A stretch of DNA of 12,212 nt from Burkholderiaceae bacterium (lineage in GTDB: Bacteria > Pseudomonadota > Gammaproteobacteria > Burkholderiales > Burkholderiaceae), in contig CANGWT010000043.1 in NCBI GenBank assembly GCA_947457745.1, forward strand, positions 1 through 12,212, in the 5' to 3' direction. Below, in pieces: positions 1 to 6,721 of the stretch. The position numbers were made by a program, and so were the translations under genes. Numbering within the stretch: the first letter of the stretch is position 1; every line of letters begins with the position of its first letter. A model generated the notes under the pieces. That model did not search any database, was not told the origin of the DNA, and was given only the letters and a program-made list of their open reading frames with translations.

Positions 1-115
1 AGACTTGGTCAAGAGTGATTTCGCTGCCGATTTCCGCTGGTATCTGTTCTATTTTCAATTTTTCGCCTGCAGCAACTTTATACTGTTTGCCACCGGTTTT
101 TATGACCGCGTACAT
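1..115 (-). CDS. rplU: 50S ribosomal protein L21, 5' part (runs off the left edge)
   Basis: L21 is a large-subunit ribosomal protein that binds 23S rRNA. Reading leftward from the ATG at 115, the 38 complete codons begin MYAVIKTGGKQYKV and continue through a stretch containing GEKLKIEQIP, the typical L21 N-terminus. The other roughly 65 residues lie outside the window. A Shine-Dalgarno GAGGT sits at 124-128, eight bases from the start. The gene is divergent from ispB, an arrangement also known from E. coli, where rpmA follows rplU; rpmA would lie beyond the left edge here. A consensus sigma-70 promoter at 179-207 reads towards it. Confidence 0.96.
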   Translation of the reverse strand, partial: MYAVIKTGGKQYKVAAGEKLKIEQIPAEIGSEITLDQV

Positions 116-178
116 GGTGTGAAACCTCAATTAATATCTACATTTAAGCTAATCCACCCTGGATGAGCTAAGCCGATT

Positions 179-207
179 ATTATATCTTGCATGACGAGCA
201 CTGTCAA
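179..207 (-). promoter_or_regulatory. Consensus sigma-70 promoter for rplU, -35 box inside ispB
   Basis: On the minus strand, TTGACA (positions 207-202) and TATAAT (184-179) are separated by exactly 17 bases (185-201). Both hexamers match the sigma-70 consensus at six of six positions. Transcription would begin near 172, giving a leader of about 57 bases that contains the rplU ribosome site. The -35 box overlaps codons 4-6 of ispB. The sequence match is direct; activity is inferred. Confidence 0.85.
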
Positions 208-1195
208 AACCAACGAATTAAGCCAAATTTTGGCCCCAATTGCCTTAGATTTCAAGGCTTTAGACGAAGTTATTCGCCTGCGTTTGGCCTCAAAAGTTGC
301 CTTAATTGATCAAATCTCCACCTACATTATCCAAGCGGGTGGAAAACGGATTAGACCCGCTCTCTTACTCTTAGTCAGCAAGGCTTTGGCTAATGACAAA
401 ACAAACCCACACGCCTTAGAGCTGGCCGCGGTAGTGGAATTTATCCACACAGCCACCCTACTGCATGACGATGTTGTTGATGAATCCACCCTCAGAAGAG
501 GTAGAGAAACCGCCAATGCTGCTTTTGGTAATGCAGCAAGCGTGCTGGTAGGTGATTTTCTGTATTCGAGGGCCTTTCAGATGATGGTGGGGCCCAATGA
601 CCTGCGGGTAATGGAAATCCTGTCTGATGCAACCAATACGATTGCCGAGGGCGAAGTTTTACAACTCCTTAATATGAACGATCCCGAGGTTGACGAAGAA
701 AGCTATTTGCGGGTAATTCGCTATAAAACGGCGAAATTATTTGAGGCTTCCACTGAACTTGGGGCAATTTTGGCTGGCGCTGATGCCAAACAAAGAGAGC
801 AATCTGCTGCTTTTGGTCGCCATATTGGCACTGCCTTCCAATTAATGGATGACTTACTGGATTACACCGCCGATGCAGCCCAAATGGGAAAAAATGCTGG
901 CGATGATTTAAGAGAAGGCAAACCTACGCTACCCCTGATTTATCTTCTTGAAAATGGCAGCACCGAGGAACGCTTACTAGTTCGAGCAGCAATTGAACAA
1001 AATCAAGACTTACCCGATGATGTCTTTCAACAGATTCTGAGTGCGGTTCAAAATTCTGGTGCCCTGGACTACACCCAAGTTGCCGCAAAGCGAGAAGTTG
1101 ATCTCGCACTCGAATGTCTTAAAGAATTTCCTCAAAATGAGGCGACAACAGCGCTACATGCCTTGAGTAGATACTCGCTGTCTAGACAGACCTAA
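191..1195 (+). CDS. ispB: Octaprenyl diphosphate synthase (trans-polyprenyl synthase)
   Basis: IspB is a cytosolic enzyme that extends farnesyl diphosphate with isopentenyl diphosphate to the C40 chain of ubiquinone and menaquinone. The 334 residues carry the GGKRIRP substrate-binding block (50-56), the first Asp-rich motif DDVVD (93-97) followed by ESTLRRG, GEVLQL (154-159), and the second Asp-rich motif DDLLD (220-224) followed by GKNAGDDLREGKPTLPL. Small residues (A88, T89) just before the first motif fit a long-chain product. Length and N-terminus match the E. coli enzyme, so the ATG at 191 is credible, yet no Shine-Dalgarno precedes it. A TATTAT at 178-183 lies so close that a leaderless message is possible. 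The stop codon overlaps that of the convergent neighbour by four bases. The exact chain length (C40) is assigned by family resemblance. Confidence 0.93.
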   Translation: MTSTVKTNELSQILAPIALDFKALDEVIRLRLASKVALIDQISTYIIQAGGKRIRPALLLLVSKALANDKTNPHALELAAVVEFIHTATLLHDDVVDESTLRRGRETANAAFGNAASVLVGDFLYSRAFQMMVGPNDLRVMEILSDATNTIAEGEVLQLLNMNDPEVDEESYLRVIRYKTAKLFEASTELGAILAGADAKQREQSAAFGRHIGTAFQLMDDLLDYTADAAQMGKNAGDDLREGKPTLPLIYLLENGSTEERLLVRAAIEQNQDLPDDVFQQILSAVQNSGALDYTQVAAKREVDLALECLKEFPQNEATTALHALSRYSLSRQT

Positions 1196-2127
1196 GCGCC
1201 AACACTTTTCATTCTGATGTCGCGCGCAGTAATACGCGCCCTTTCAGCCTCATCACGTAATTGCGTAATTTCCTCAACACTCAGACGCTCTAAGTTGGAG
1301 TAATCTAATTTCCAAGTAGGGTCAACTGACCACGCCAAGGGCGACTGCACCGTGGTTCGAGCACCCGGTGCGCCTTCAAGCAAGCGCAGAGCCAATTCAA
1401 AATTAGAGTCTTGCGACTGGGTATGATTGGGGAGCGCAGCAGCATTACCCAGCGGAAAGTCACTAAAAAGCAAGCGAGGTACCCCACAATATTCCACAAT
1501 ATCTTTCGCTGCGCCCATGATGACTGTTGGAATACCAGCCTCCTCTAAATAACGCGCCAATAAGCTTTGACTTTGATGGCAAATCGGGCAATTTGGAATT
1601 AATACAGCAACATCAACATGATCTGCACGCATCTTGCTTAGAATCAAGGGTGCATCAATTTCCAGAGTATGGCGTTGACTACGATTAGTTGGTAGGCCAT
1701 AGAAATGCTGGGATAGGGATTGAATACGTCCCTTTGCAACGGCTCGTTTCGCCGCACTGATTGGAAACCAGCAGTCACTGTCCTGCATATTGGCATTGAG
1801 CCTATCAACACCCACATGCGCAATACGCAAATCTGCATTCTCATGAATTGGGTAAATATAGGGATCATAAAACTTAGCTGCAGCGTTATAGGGTGCGCCA
1901 GGTCCTTGAGGACCTTTGCTAGCATCAAAGGGTACTGCAGTGGTGACTAACCCCAGAATCGATTGATCCAGAGGCTTTTGCAGCGGTGTAAAAGGCACAT
2001 CTAGGTAATGTGCCCAAACATAGGGTGTCTCATATCCCAGGCCGAGATAATAATTGCGGGTACGCTCAATATAGCGAACTGGCTGATCTAATTCAGGCGC
2101 AAATAGTAATTCAGAATACTTAGCCAT
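1192..2127 (-). CDS. Glycine/sarcosine/betaine reductase selenoprotein B-like protein (Cys form), function unknown
   Basis: The 311-residue protein resembles the GrdB/PrdB family, whose clostridial members are selenoprotein subunits of glycine, betaine or proline reductases. Proteobacterial relatives lack selenocysteine and have no established role. The core is a CPIC motif (C180, C183) in a context reading VAVLIPNCPICHQ, followed by a helix and EEAGIPTVIMG (195-205) and GVPRLLFSDFPLGN (215-228), the conserved family block. The C-terminus (283-306) is charged and probably helical. No TGA needs recoding, and no selenocysteine or reductase-complex genes are nearby. The ATG at 2127 is chosen over an in-frame TTG at 2130 because AGGGA lies about eight bases upstream. 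The gene is divergent from the FAH-family gene with 70 bases between them, so the two may share control. The family call is from memory of conserved blocks; the reaction is not inferable. Confidence 0.72.
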   Translation of the reverse strand: MAKYSELLFAPELDQPVRYIERTRNYYLGLGYETPYVWAHYLDVPFTPLQKPLDQSILGLVTTAVPFDASKGPQGPGAPYNAAAKFYDPYIYPIHENADLRIAHVGVDRLNANMQDSDCWFPISAAKRAVAKGRIQSLSQHFYGLPTNRSQRHTLEIDAPLILSKMRADHVDVAVLIPNCPICHQSQSLLARYLEEAGIPTVIMGAAKDIVEYCGVPRLLFSDFPLGNAAALPNHTQSQDSNFELALRLLEGAPGARTTVQSPLAWSVDPTWKLDYSNLERLSVEEITQLRDEAERARITARDIRMKSVGA

Positions 2128-2142
2128 CAATCCATCCCTGTA

Positions 2143-2170
2143 AGATATTACTTATCAGATATTGCTTATT
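2143..2170. repeat. Tandem 14-bp direct repeat between divergent genes
   Basis: AGATATTACTTATC (2143-2156) is followed immediately by AGATATTGCTTATT (2157-2170), identical at 12 of 14 positions. The pair fills much of the 70-base gap between the divergent reductase-like and FAH-family genes, where promoters for both must lie. It could be a double operator for a regulator binding one face of the helix, or simply AT-rich promoter sequence. I found no clear promoter pair in the gap. Confidence 0.6.
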
Positions 2171-2197
2171 AAATACTAACCATCTGGAGAATTCATT

Positions 2198-2965
2198 ATG
2201 GCTCAATGGCTCAGGTTTCAACATCAAGGCAAGACCGGCTTAGGACAAGTACAGGGCGATCAGATTGCCGTCTACACCGGCGATCTTTTTGATCATCCGC
2301 AAGCTACTGGCGAGACATTAAAGCTATCTGATGTCACTATCGATATCCCATGCACCCCATCCAAAATGGTTGCCATGGTAGATAACTTTCATGCTCTAGT
2401 CACCAAGCTTGAGCATGCCGTGCCAGCAGAGCCCTTGTATTTTCTAAAAGGAAATAATTCTTTCTTGGCAACCAATCAAGTCATTCGTACCCCAAAGTCT
2501 TATTCTGGAAAAGTGGTTTATGAGGGCGAACTTGGCATTGTCATCGGCAAGGCCTGTCATGAAGCAGATGAGGCGCAAGCAGCTCATGCTATTTTTGGTT
2601 ACACCTGCATTAACGATGTCACTGCAATCGAGATTTTGAATCGCGATCCCGGCTACGCACAGTGGACCCGCTCTAAGAGTTTCAATACTTTTGGTGTCTT
2701 TGGTCCATACATCACTACTGATGTAGATCCAAGCAAGTTAACAATTAAAACCATTTTGAATGATCAAGAGCGTCAGAACTATCCCATCGCAGACATGATT
2801 TTTGCACCCGCAAAATTGGTGAGCTTGATTTCTCAAGATGTTCCACTGCAAGCTGGCGATATCATTGCCTGCGGCACCTCTGTTGGTGTTGGCTCAATGA
2901 AGCCCGGTAGCAATGTCAGCATCATTATTGACGGTGTTGGACGCCTAGATAATCGCTTTGAATAA
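2198..2965 (+). CDS. Fumarylacetoacetate hydrolase (FAH) family protein
   Basis: FAH-superfamily enzymes are cytosolic, divalent-metal-dependent hydrolases, decarboxylases or isomerases acting on 2-oxo or 2,4-dioxo acids, often in aromatic degradation. The 255-residue protein has the expected metal ligands E109 and E111 (in YEGELGIVIG) and D140 (in NDVTAIE), a conserved lysine in RSKSFNTFG (158-165), and the C-terminal CGTSVGVGSMKPG block (225-237). The first 60 residues are the small N-terminal domain common in the group. GGAGA at 2186-2190, seven bases before the ATG, supports the start. No aromatic-ring cleavage gene is nearby, so the substrate is unknown. 2-Hydroxyhepta-2,4-diene-1,7-dioate isomerase and acylpyruvase are the usual automatic labels for such proteins. 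The gene is followed by a strong terminator. Confidence 0.88.
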   Translation: MAQWLRFQHQGKTGLGQVQGDQIAVYTGDLFDHPQATGETLKLSDVTIDIPCTPSKMVAMVDNFHALVTKLEHAVPAEPLYFLKGNNSFLATNQVIRTPKSYSGKVVYEGELGIVIGKACHEADEAQAAHAIFGYTCINDVTAIEILNRDPGYAQWTRSKSFNTFGVFGPYITTDVDPSKLTIKTILNDQERQNYPIADMIFAPAKLVSLISQDVPLQAGDIIACGTSVGVGSMKPGSNVSIIIDGVGRLDNRFE

Positions 2966-3004
2966 GTGATCATGGCTGTTGTTCTACAACCAAAACTCCA
3001 AAAT

Positions 3005-3040
3005 AAAAACCCTCACCATGTTTAATGGCGAGGGTTTTTT
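3005..3040. terminator. Bidirectional rho-independent terminator
   Basis: AAAAACCCTC (3005-3014) pairs perfectly with GAGGGTTTTT (3030-3039). An inner CCA/TGG pairing follows across one A/C mismatch, with a seven-base loop. A run of six T (3035-3040) ends the hairpin on the plus strand. On the minus strand the run is TTTTTATTT, so the structure can stop both the FAH-family gene from the left and the ketopantoate reductase-family gene from the right. Confidence 0.88.
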
Positions 3041-3087
3041 AATACTCAATTACTTCAGATATTGAATCTACCTATTGCAGTAGATTC

Positions 3088-4107
3088 TTAATAACCAGAA
3101 ACAGATGGTAATGCCAAGCTACCTTTAGAGGCTTGAACATTTTCATCAAGGTACTTTGTTAATGCAAAGACTGTGTTGAGGCATGGTGTTGGTATTTTGG
3201 TAATCTGGCCAAGCTCAATTACAGAACCTAATAAGGCATCAATCTCTAAGCTACGACCTGCTTCCAAATCCTGCAACATAGAGGTCTTATGTTTGCCAAC
3301 TTTTTCTGCGCCAGCAATACGACGCTCAATGTCCACACGGAAAGTGACGCCCAACTTCTCGGCAATGGTTTGTGCTTCAGCCATCATATTGCGAGCCAAC
3401 TCTTTAGTAAGTGGGTATTGGCAAATACCCTCCAATGTTCCGTGAGTCAGAGAGCTAATTGGATTGAAAGTCATGTTACCCCACAACTTCAACCAAATCT
3501 CAGAACGAATATTCTCCAGGATGGGTGACTTAAATCCAGCTGCCGACATCATTTCAGATATCTTCTGAATACGCTCAGTTTGCTGGCCATCTAACTCACC
3601 CAATGGGAAACGATTACCTTCAACATGACGAATCACACCAGGAGCCTGAGTAAATGTGGCTGGATAGACTACACAGCCAATAATATTGTTTGGATTGATT
3701 GCATTTTTAGCAACACCACCCGCATCAACCGTTTCAACGGAATGATCCTGATAGTCGCCACCCAATTTCTGGAAGTACCACCAAGGAATTCCGTTTTGCA
3801 TTGGAATCAAAATCGTATCTGGACCCATGATTGCGGCAAGATCTTCAATAATAGGATCAACCTGATGGGCTTTTACCGCCAAAATCACCACATCTGGCGT
3901 TTCGGCATCCCGAATTTTTTCAACTGCTTTTACCTCAGCTACTAAAGGCTCAGGTTGGTCATCCATAATTAATGCAAGGCCACGCTCTTTGATTGCCGCC
4001 AAGGTGGCACCACGCGCAACTACTGTAACGTCATTGCCGGCCCGCGCCAACATGACAGCAAGATAGCCGCCAATCGCACCACCTCCACCGATCACACAGA
4101 TTTTCAT
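3088..4107 (-). CDS. 2-dehydropantoate 2-reductase (ketopantoate reductase) family oxidoreductase
   Basis: Members reduce a 2-oxo acid with NADPH; the name-giving enzyme makes pantoate for vitamin B5 and coenzyme A. The 339-residue protein starts MKICVIGGGGAIGG, an NADP-binding Rossmann glycine loop. It continues with MQNGIPWWYF (103-112, N105), the catalytic lysine region IWLKLWGN (K207, N211), and a C-terminal helical domain with HKTSMLQDLEAGRSLEID (S276, E288), all at the positions expected for PanE. It is about 35 residues longer than E. coli PanE, and the NGIPWWYF form marks a subfamily whose true substrate is often unknown, so no symbol is given. The ATG at 4107 is preferred over a GTG at 4113 because GGGGTG sits just upstream and the GTG lies within that site. 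The symporter gene is 100 bases upstream on the same strand. Confidence 0.88.
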   Translation of the reverse strand: MKICVIGGGGAIGGYLAVMLARAGNDVTVVARGATLAAIKERGLALIMDDQPEPLVAEVKAVEKIRDAETPDVVILAVKAHQVDPIIEDLAAIMGPDTILIPMQNGIPWWYFQKLGGDYQDHSVETVDAGGVAKNAINPNNIIGCVVYPATFTQAPGVIRHVEGNRFPLGELDGQQTERIQKISEMMSAAGFKSPILENIRSEIWLKLWGNMTFNPISSLTHGTLEGICQYPLTKELARNMMAEAQTIAEKLGVTFRVDIERRIAGAEKVGKHKTSMLQDLEAGRSLEIDALLGSVIELGQITKIPTPCLNTVFALTKYLDENVQASKGSLALPSVSGY

Positions 4108-4145
4108 AAGCACCCCATATAGAAAAATAATTTTGAATTAATCTC

Positions 4146-4174
4146 ATATTAGAGGAGAACATTTAGGGGTGCAA
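4146..4174 (-). promoter_or_regulatory. Weak candidate promoter for the ketopantoate reductase-family gene
   Basis: On the minus strand TTGCAC (4174-4169) and TAATAT (4151-4146) are 17 bases apart. They match the sigma-70 hexamers at three and four of six positions. A start near 4139 would leave a leader of about 32 bases. Spacing and location are good and the match is modest. If it is real, the gene need not depend on the upstream symporter promoter. Confidence 0.35.
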
Positions 4175-4207
4175 TAAAATAATGAGAACCTACTTAGCTA
4201 GTGTGCC

Positions 4208-5623
4208 TCAGGCTGCTATTGGTCTCTGTCTTGTCATCAATCCGCCCAATAACATACCGATAATGCTGACTAAAAGGCCAGCCAATTGAGGGGGTAGGAT
4301 TGCAGTTGGGGCCATCATTTCACAGCTAATCCAAGCTACTAAACCCCCTAAAACAGCCAACAAACCACCTAGAGAATTTGCTCTTGACCAATACACACCA
4401 AATGCCAGGGGCACAAAAGCTGCTACTAGCGTGATCTTATAGGCATTTTCAACCATCTTAAAAATAGATAGCTCTGAATTAATTGCAAAAAAAGTAACCG
4501 CTACTGTGAAGCATAGGACAGTGATTCGCATAATCTTCAGCAACTCTCGATCAGATAAATGCTTAAAAAACCCTCTTACGATATTTTCAGCAAAGGTGAC
4601 TGAAGGCGCGAGTAATGTAGCGCTGGCACAACTCTTGATAGCTGACAATAAAGCGCCAAAAAACATTACCTGCGCAATCAGCGGAGCATGATTCAGAATG
4701 AGCTTAGGCAAGATCATTTGCGGATCAGTGTTTATGTACTGCTTAACTAAATCCGGGCTAATGATAGTTGCTGAATAAGCCAGGTATAGCGGCACAAAGG
4801 CAAATACGAAATACAAGACCCCACCCAATAAGGCTGCCTGAACAGCAATGTTGACGTTCTTGGAGGATGTAATTCTCTGAAAGACATCTTGCTGCGGAAT
4901 GGAACCCAACATCATGGTGCACAAGGCCGCAGTAAAACCCAGAATAGAGGCAAGGTTCATGTCAGGCCAAAAATTAGAGAATTGACCTGCTGCGAGTGCA
5001 TGATCAAAAACTATACCCACCCCTCCGGCTTGGGTTGTCATCTCTCCACCAATGTAAAGCATGCCCACCACAATAATGATCATCTGAATAAAATCGGTTA
5101 TAGCTACCGACCACATACCGCCAAACAATGTATAAATCAGCACGCTCCCAGCACCAATCAACATGCCGGCTGTTTGCGTGATGCTGCCATCGGAAACTAC
5201 ATTAAAAACTAGGCCCAGAGCTTTAATTTGAGCTGAAACCCAGCCTAAATAAGAAATCACAATACAAAGAGTAACTAGTACTTCAACGGTACGACCGTAT
5301 TTCTCCCTAAAAAAATCACCGATAGTGAGCATTCGACGGTTATAAAGGTGACGAGCAAAAAACAGGCCCACTAATATGAGGCATAAAGATGAGCCAAAGG
5401 GGTCAGATACGATTCCCCCTAAACCCTCCTTTAAGAAGGTTGCAGGAATACCTAAAACGGCCTCAGAGCCAAACCAAGTTGCAAATACGGTGGCGGTAAC
5501 AATAGGCAAAGGAAGGCTATGACCTGCTGCGGCAAAGTCAGCAGTGTTTTTGACTCGTAGCGCAGCCCATAGGCCAATACCTACAGAAACCACCCAATAG
5601 ATGATGACAAACCAAATCAACAT
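4208..5623 (-). CDS. Sodium:solute symporter (SSS) family transporter
   Basis: This is an inner-membrane, sodium-coupled importer of the LeuT-fold SSS family, which also holds PutP and PanF. The 471-residue protein has about 13 hydrophobic helices and no signal peptide. Visible family marks are GGMWSVAITDFIQM (168-181), SIPQQDVFQRI (241-251), and the helix reading SAIKSCASATLLAPS (327-341), which occupies the sodium-site helix where many members have an S-T-x-D-S pattern. The start at 5623 is supported by GAAGGAGA about ten bases upstream. The substrate cannot be read from the sequence. The downstream ketopantoate reductase-family gene hints at an organic acid or pantothenate-like compound, but only by position. 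The gene is divergent from the squalene synthase-like gene. Confidence 0.9.
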   Translation of the reverse strand: MLIWFVIIYWVVSVGIGLWAALRVKNTADFAAAGHSLPLPIVTATVFATWFGSEAVLGIPATFLKEGLGGIVSDPFGSSLCLILVGLFFARHLYNRRMLTIGDFFREKYGRTVEVLVTLCIVISYLGWVSAQIKALGLVFNVVSDGSITQTAGMLIGAGSVLIYTLFGGMWSVAITDFIQMIIIVVGMLYIGGEMTTQAGGVGIVFDHALAAGQFSNFWPDMNLASILGFTAALCTMMLGSIPQQDVFQRITSSKNVNIAVQAALLGGVLYFVFAFVPLYLAYSATIISPDLVKQYINTDPQMILPKLILNHAPLIAQVMFFGALLSAIKSCASATLLAPSVTFAENIVRGFFKHLSDRELLKIMRITVLCFTVAVTFFAINSELSIFKMVENAYKITLVAAFVPLAFGVYWSRANSLGGLLAVLGGLVAWISCEMMAPTAILPPQLAGLLVSIIGMLLGGLMTRQRPIAA

Positions 5624-5654
5624 CGCCTAATTTCTCCTTCTGGAATTTGCACAA

Positions 5655-5660
5655 ATTATA
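5655..5660 (-). promoter_or_regulatory. -10 box of the symporter gene promoter
   Basis: TATAAT reads leftward at 5660-5655, a perfect -10 hexamer about 32 bases upstream of the symporter start. No recognisable -35 hexamer stands 16-18 bases upstream. Instead that stretch is occupied by the loop and left arm of the inverted repeat at 5668-5690, as expected if a regulator helps or blocks polymerase there. Transcription would start near 5648. Confidence 0.55.
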
Positions 5661-5667
5661 TGGCCTT

Positions 5668-5690
5668 GTTACTTATGCCATTTAAGTAAC
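5668..5690. promoter_or_regulatory. Perfect inverted repeat, candidate operator
   Basis: GTTACTT (5668-5674) and AAGTAAC (5684-5690) are perfect inverted copies around a nine-base centre. The site lies in the gap between the divergent symporter and squalene synthase-like genes. Its centre falls about 31 bases upstream of the predicted symporter start, over the -35 region. The shape fits a dimeric repressor or activator site. No T-run follows, so it is unlikely to be a terminator. No regulator gene is adjacent. Confidence 0.5.
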
Positions 5691-5716
5691 TAGGGCTAAA
5701 TTTGGGCATGCTGGTC

Positions 5717-5725
5717 TGACATAAT
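5717..5725 (+). promoter_or_regulatory. Candidate extended -10 promoter for the squalene synthase-like gene
   Basis: TGACATAAT (5717-5725) is an extended -10 element: TGn followed by CATAAT, five of six matches. No good -35 box is seen, which is tolerated at extended -10 promoters. The predicted start near 5731-5733 would cut into the ribosome site AGGGGTGA at 5728-5735, leaving either a very short leader or a leaderless GTG at 5732. The promoter may therefore lie elsewhere. Confidence 0.35.
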
Positions 5726-5743
5726 TCAGGGGTGAATTCTGCC

Positions 5744-6721
5744 ATGTACCCTAAAGAGAACCCCAATAGCGATTTAGCCTATCAAAAAGCGATTTTGGGT
5801 TCTGTATCGCGCACTTTTGCGCTCACGATCCCTCTCTTGCCGCCAGCGATTGAAATAGTGGTTGGCAACACCTACTTGCTGTGCCGCATCGTAGACACTA
5901 TCGAGGACGCGGATGAGCTCAATCCAGCAGAAAAGCAGGATTTATCTAAGCTATTTTTGGAGGCAACCCTAGGGACTATTCCAGTAGCATCATTTGTAAG
6001 TCCCTGCCTAGATGCTCTCAAGGGCTATTCCAATATTGATGAGCTAGATTTAATTGCGCACACCCCTACCGTTCTTCGCATTCTGCACACTTTCCCAGAT
6101 AGGGATCAGGCAGCCATCAGCCGCTGTGTTTCGATTATGTCTGATGGCATGTCTCATTTTCATAATCGACAATCGCAAGCAGGGCTAAAAGACCTCGCAG
6201 AATTTGAAGAGTATTGCTATGTAGTAGCTGGTGTAGTGGGAGAGCTACTCACAAATATCTTTAGCCACTATTCCCCCGAGTTTGCAAAACGCATTCAAGG
6301 TCATGAGCAGTTAGCTATCGCTTTTGGTCAAGCCCTGCAAATGACCAATATTCTGAAAGACTCGCCGAAAGATCGTGCACGTGGAGTCTCTTGGAAACCA
6401 GCGCAGATGAGTGAAGTAGAGCTTCTCAAGATTGCCTACGAAAAACTTCAAGATTCTATGAGCTATATTGTTTTGCTTCCGGAAAATGAAATAGGCATGA
6501 GACGCTTCTGTTTCCTGGCCTTCGGGCTTGCCGTCATGACGCTTGAAAAAATTGCTAGCAGAAAAGAATTTAGCAATCAGTCTGAGGTCAAACTTTCCAG
6601 GAATACCGTTTGGATTTTTTATGCATTCACAAAGATCGCAGCCGGGAATGGGCTCCTCATGAAATCATTCTTTTACACAGCATCTAGCCAACTGAGAAAA
6701 CTATCGGTAAAGAATCCTTAA
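5744..6721 (+). CDS. Squalene/phytoene synthase family protein
   Basis: The family joins two prenyl diphosphates head to head, giving squalene from farnesyl diphosphate or phytoene from geranylgeranyl diphosphate. The 325-residue protein shows both magnesium-binding motifs, DTIED (51-55) and DSPKD (206-210, in NILKDSPKDRARG), plus SRTFA (22-26) and YCYVVAGVVG (157-166). The last is close to the squalene synthase pattern, so a C30 product is more likely than phytoene. I see no clear C-terminal membrane anchor. The ATG at 5744 is chosen because AGGGGTGA (5728-5735) precedes it by eight bases; a GTG at 5732 would add four residues and has no ribosome site. No squalene cyclase, desaturase or second synthase is in the window. 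It ends tail to tail with ogt, with a four-base overlap. Substrate and end product remain open. Confidence 0.85.
   Translation: MYPKENPNSDLAYQKAILGSVSRTFALTIPLLPPAIEIVVGNTYLLCRIVDTIEDADELNPAEKQDLSKLFLEATLGTIPVASFVSPCLDALKGYSNIDELDLIAHTPTVLRILHTFPDRDQAAISRCVSIMSDGMSHFHNRQSQAGLKDLAEFEEYCYVVAGVVGELLTNIFSHYSPEFAKRIQGHEQLAIAFGQALQMTNILKDSPKDRARGVSWKPAQMSEVELLKIAYEKLQDSMSYIVLLPENEIGMRRFCFLAFGLAVMTLEKIASRKEFSNQSEVKLSRNTVWIFYAFTKIAAGNGLLMKSFFYTASSQLRKLSVKNP

Noticed and set aside
1192..2127. A selenocysteine-encoding TGA in the selenoprotein B-like gene
   Set aside because: The frame is open throughout with ordinary Cys codons at the CPIC motif, so no recoding is needed.
2978..2990. Small hairpin GTTGT-TCT-ACAAC just after the FAH-family gene
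   Set aside because: Only five pairs and no T-run; the strong hairpin at 3005-3040 is the better terminator.
3625..3945. Rightward open frame of 106 codons inside the ketopantoate reductase-family gene
   Set aside because: Antisense shadow of a gene with clear catalytic motifs; no ribosome site or recognisable domain.
4889..5212. Rightward open frame of 107 codons inside the symporter gene
   Set aside because: It lies antisense to a well-supported membrane transporter; its His- and Asn-rich product is the mirror of hydrophobic codons and matches no family.
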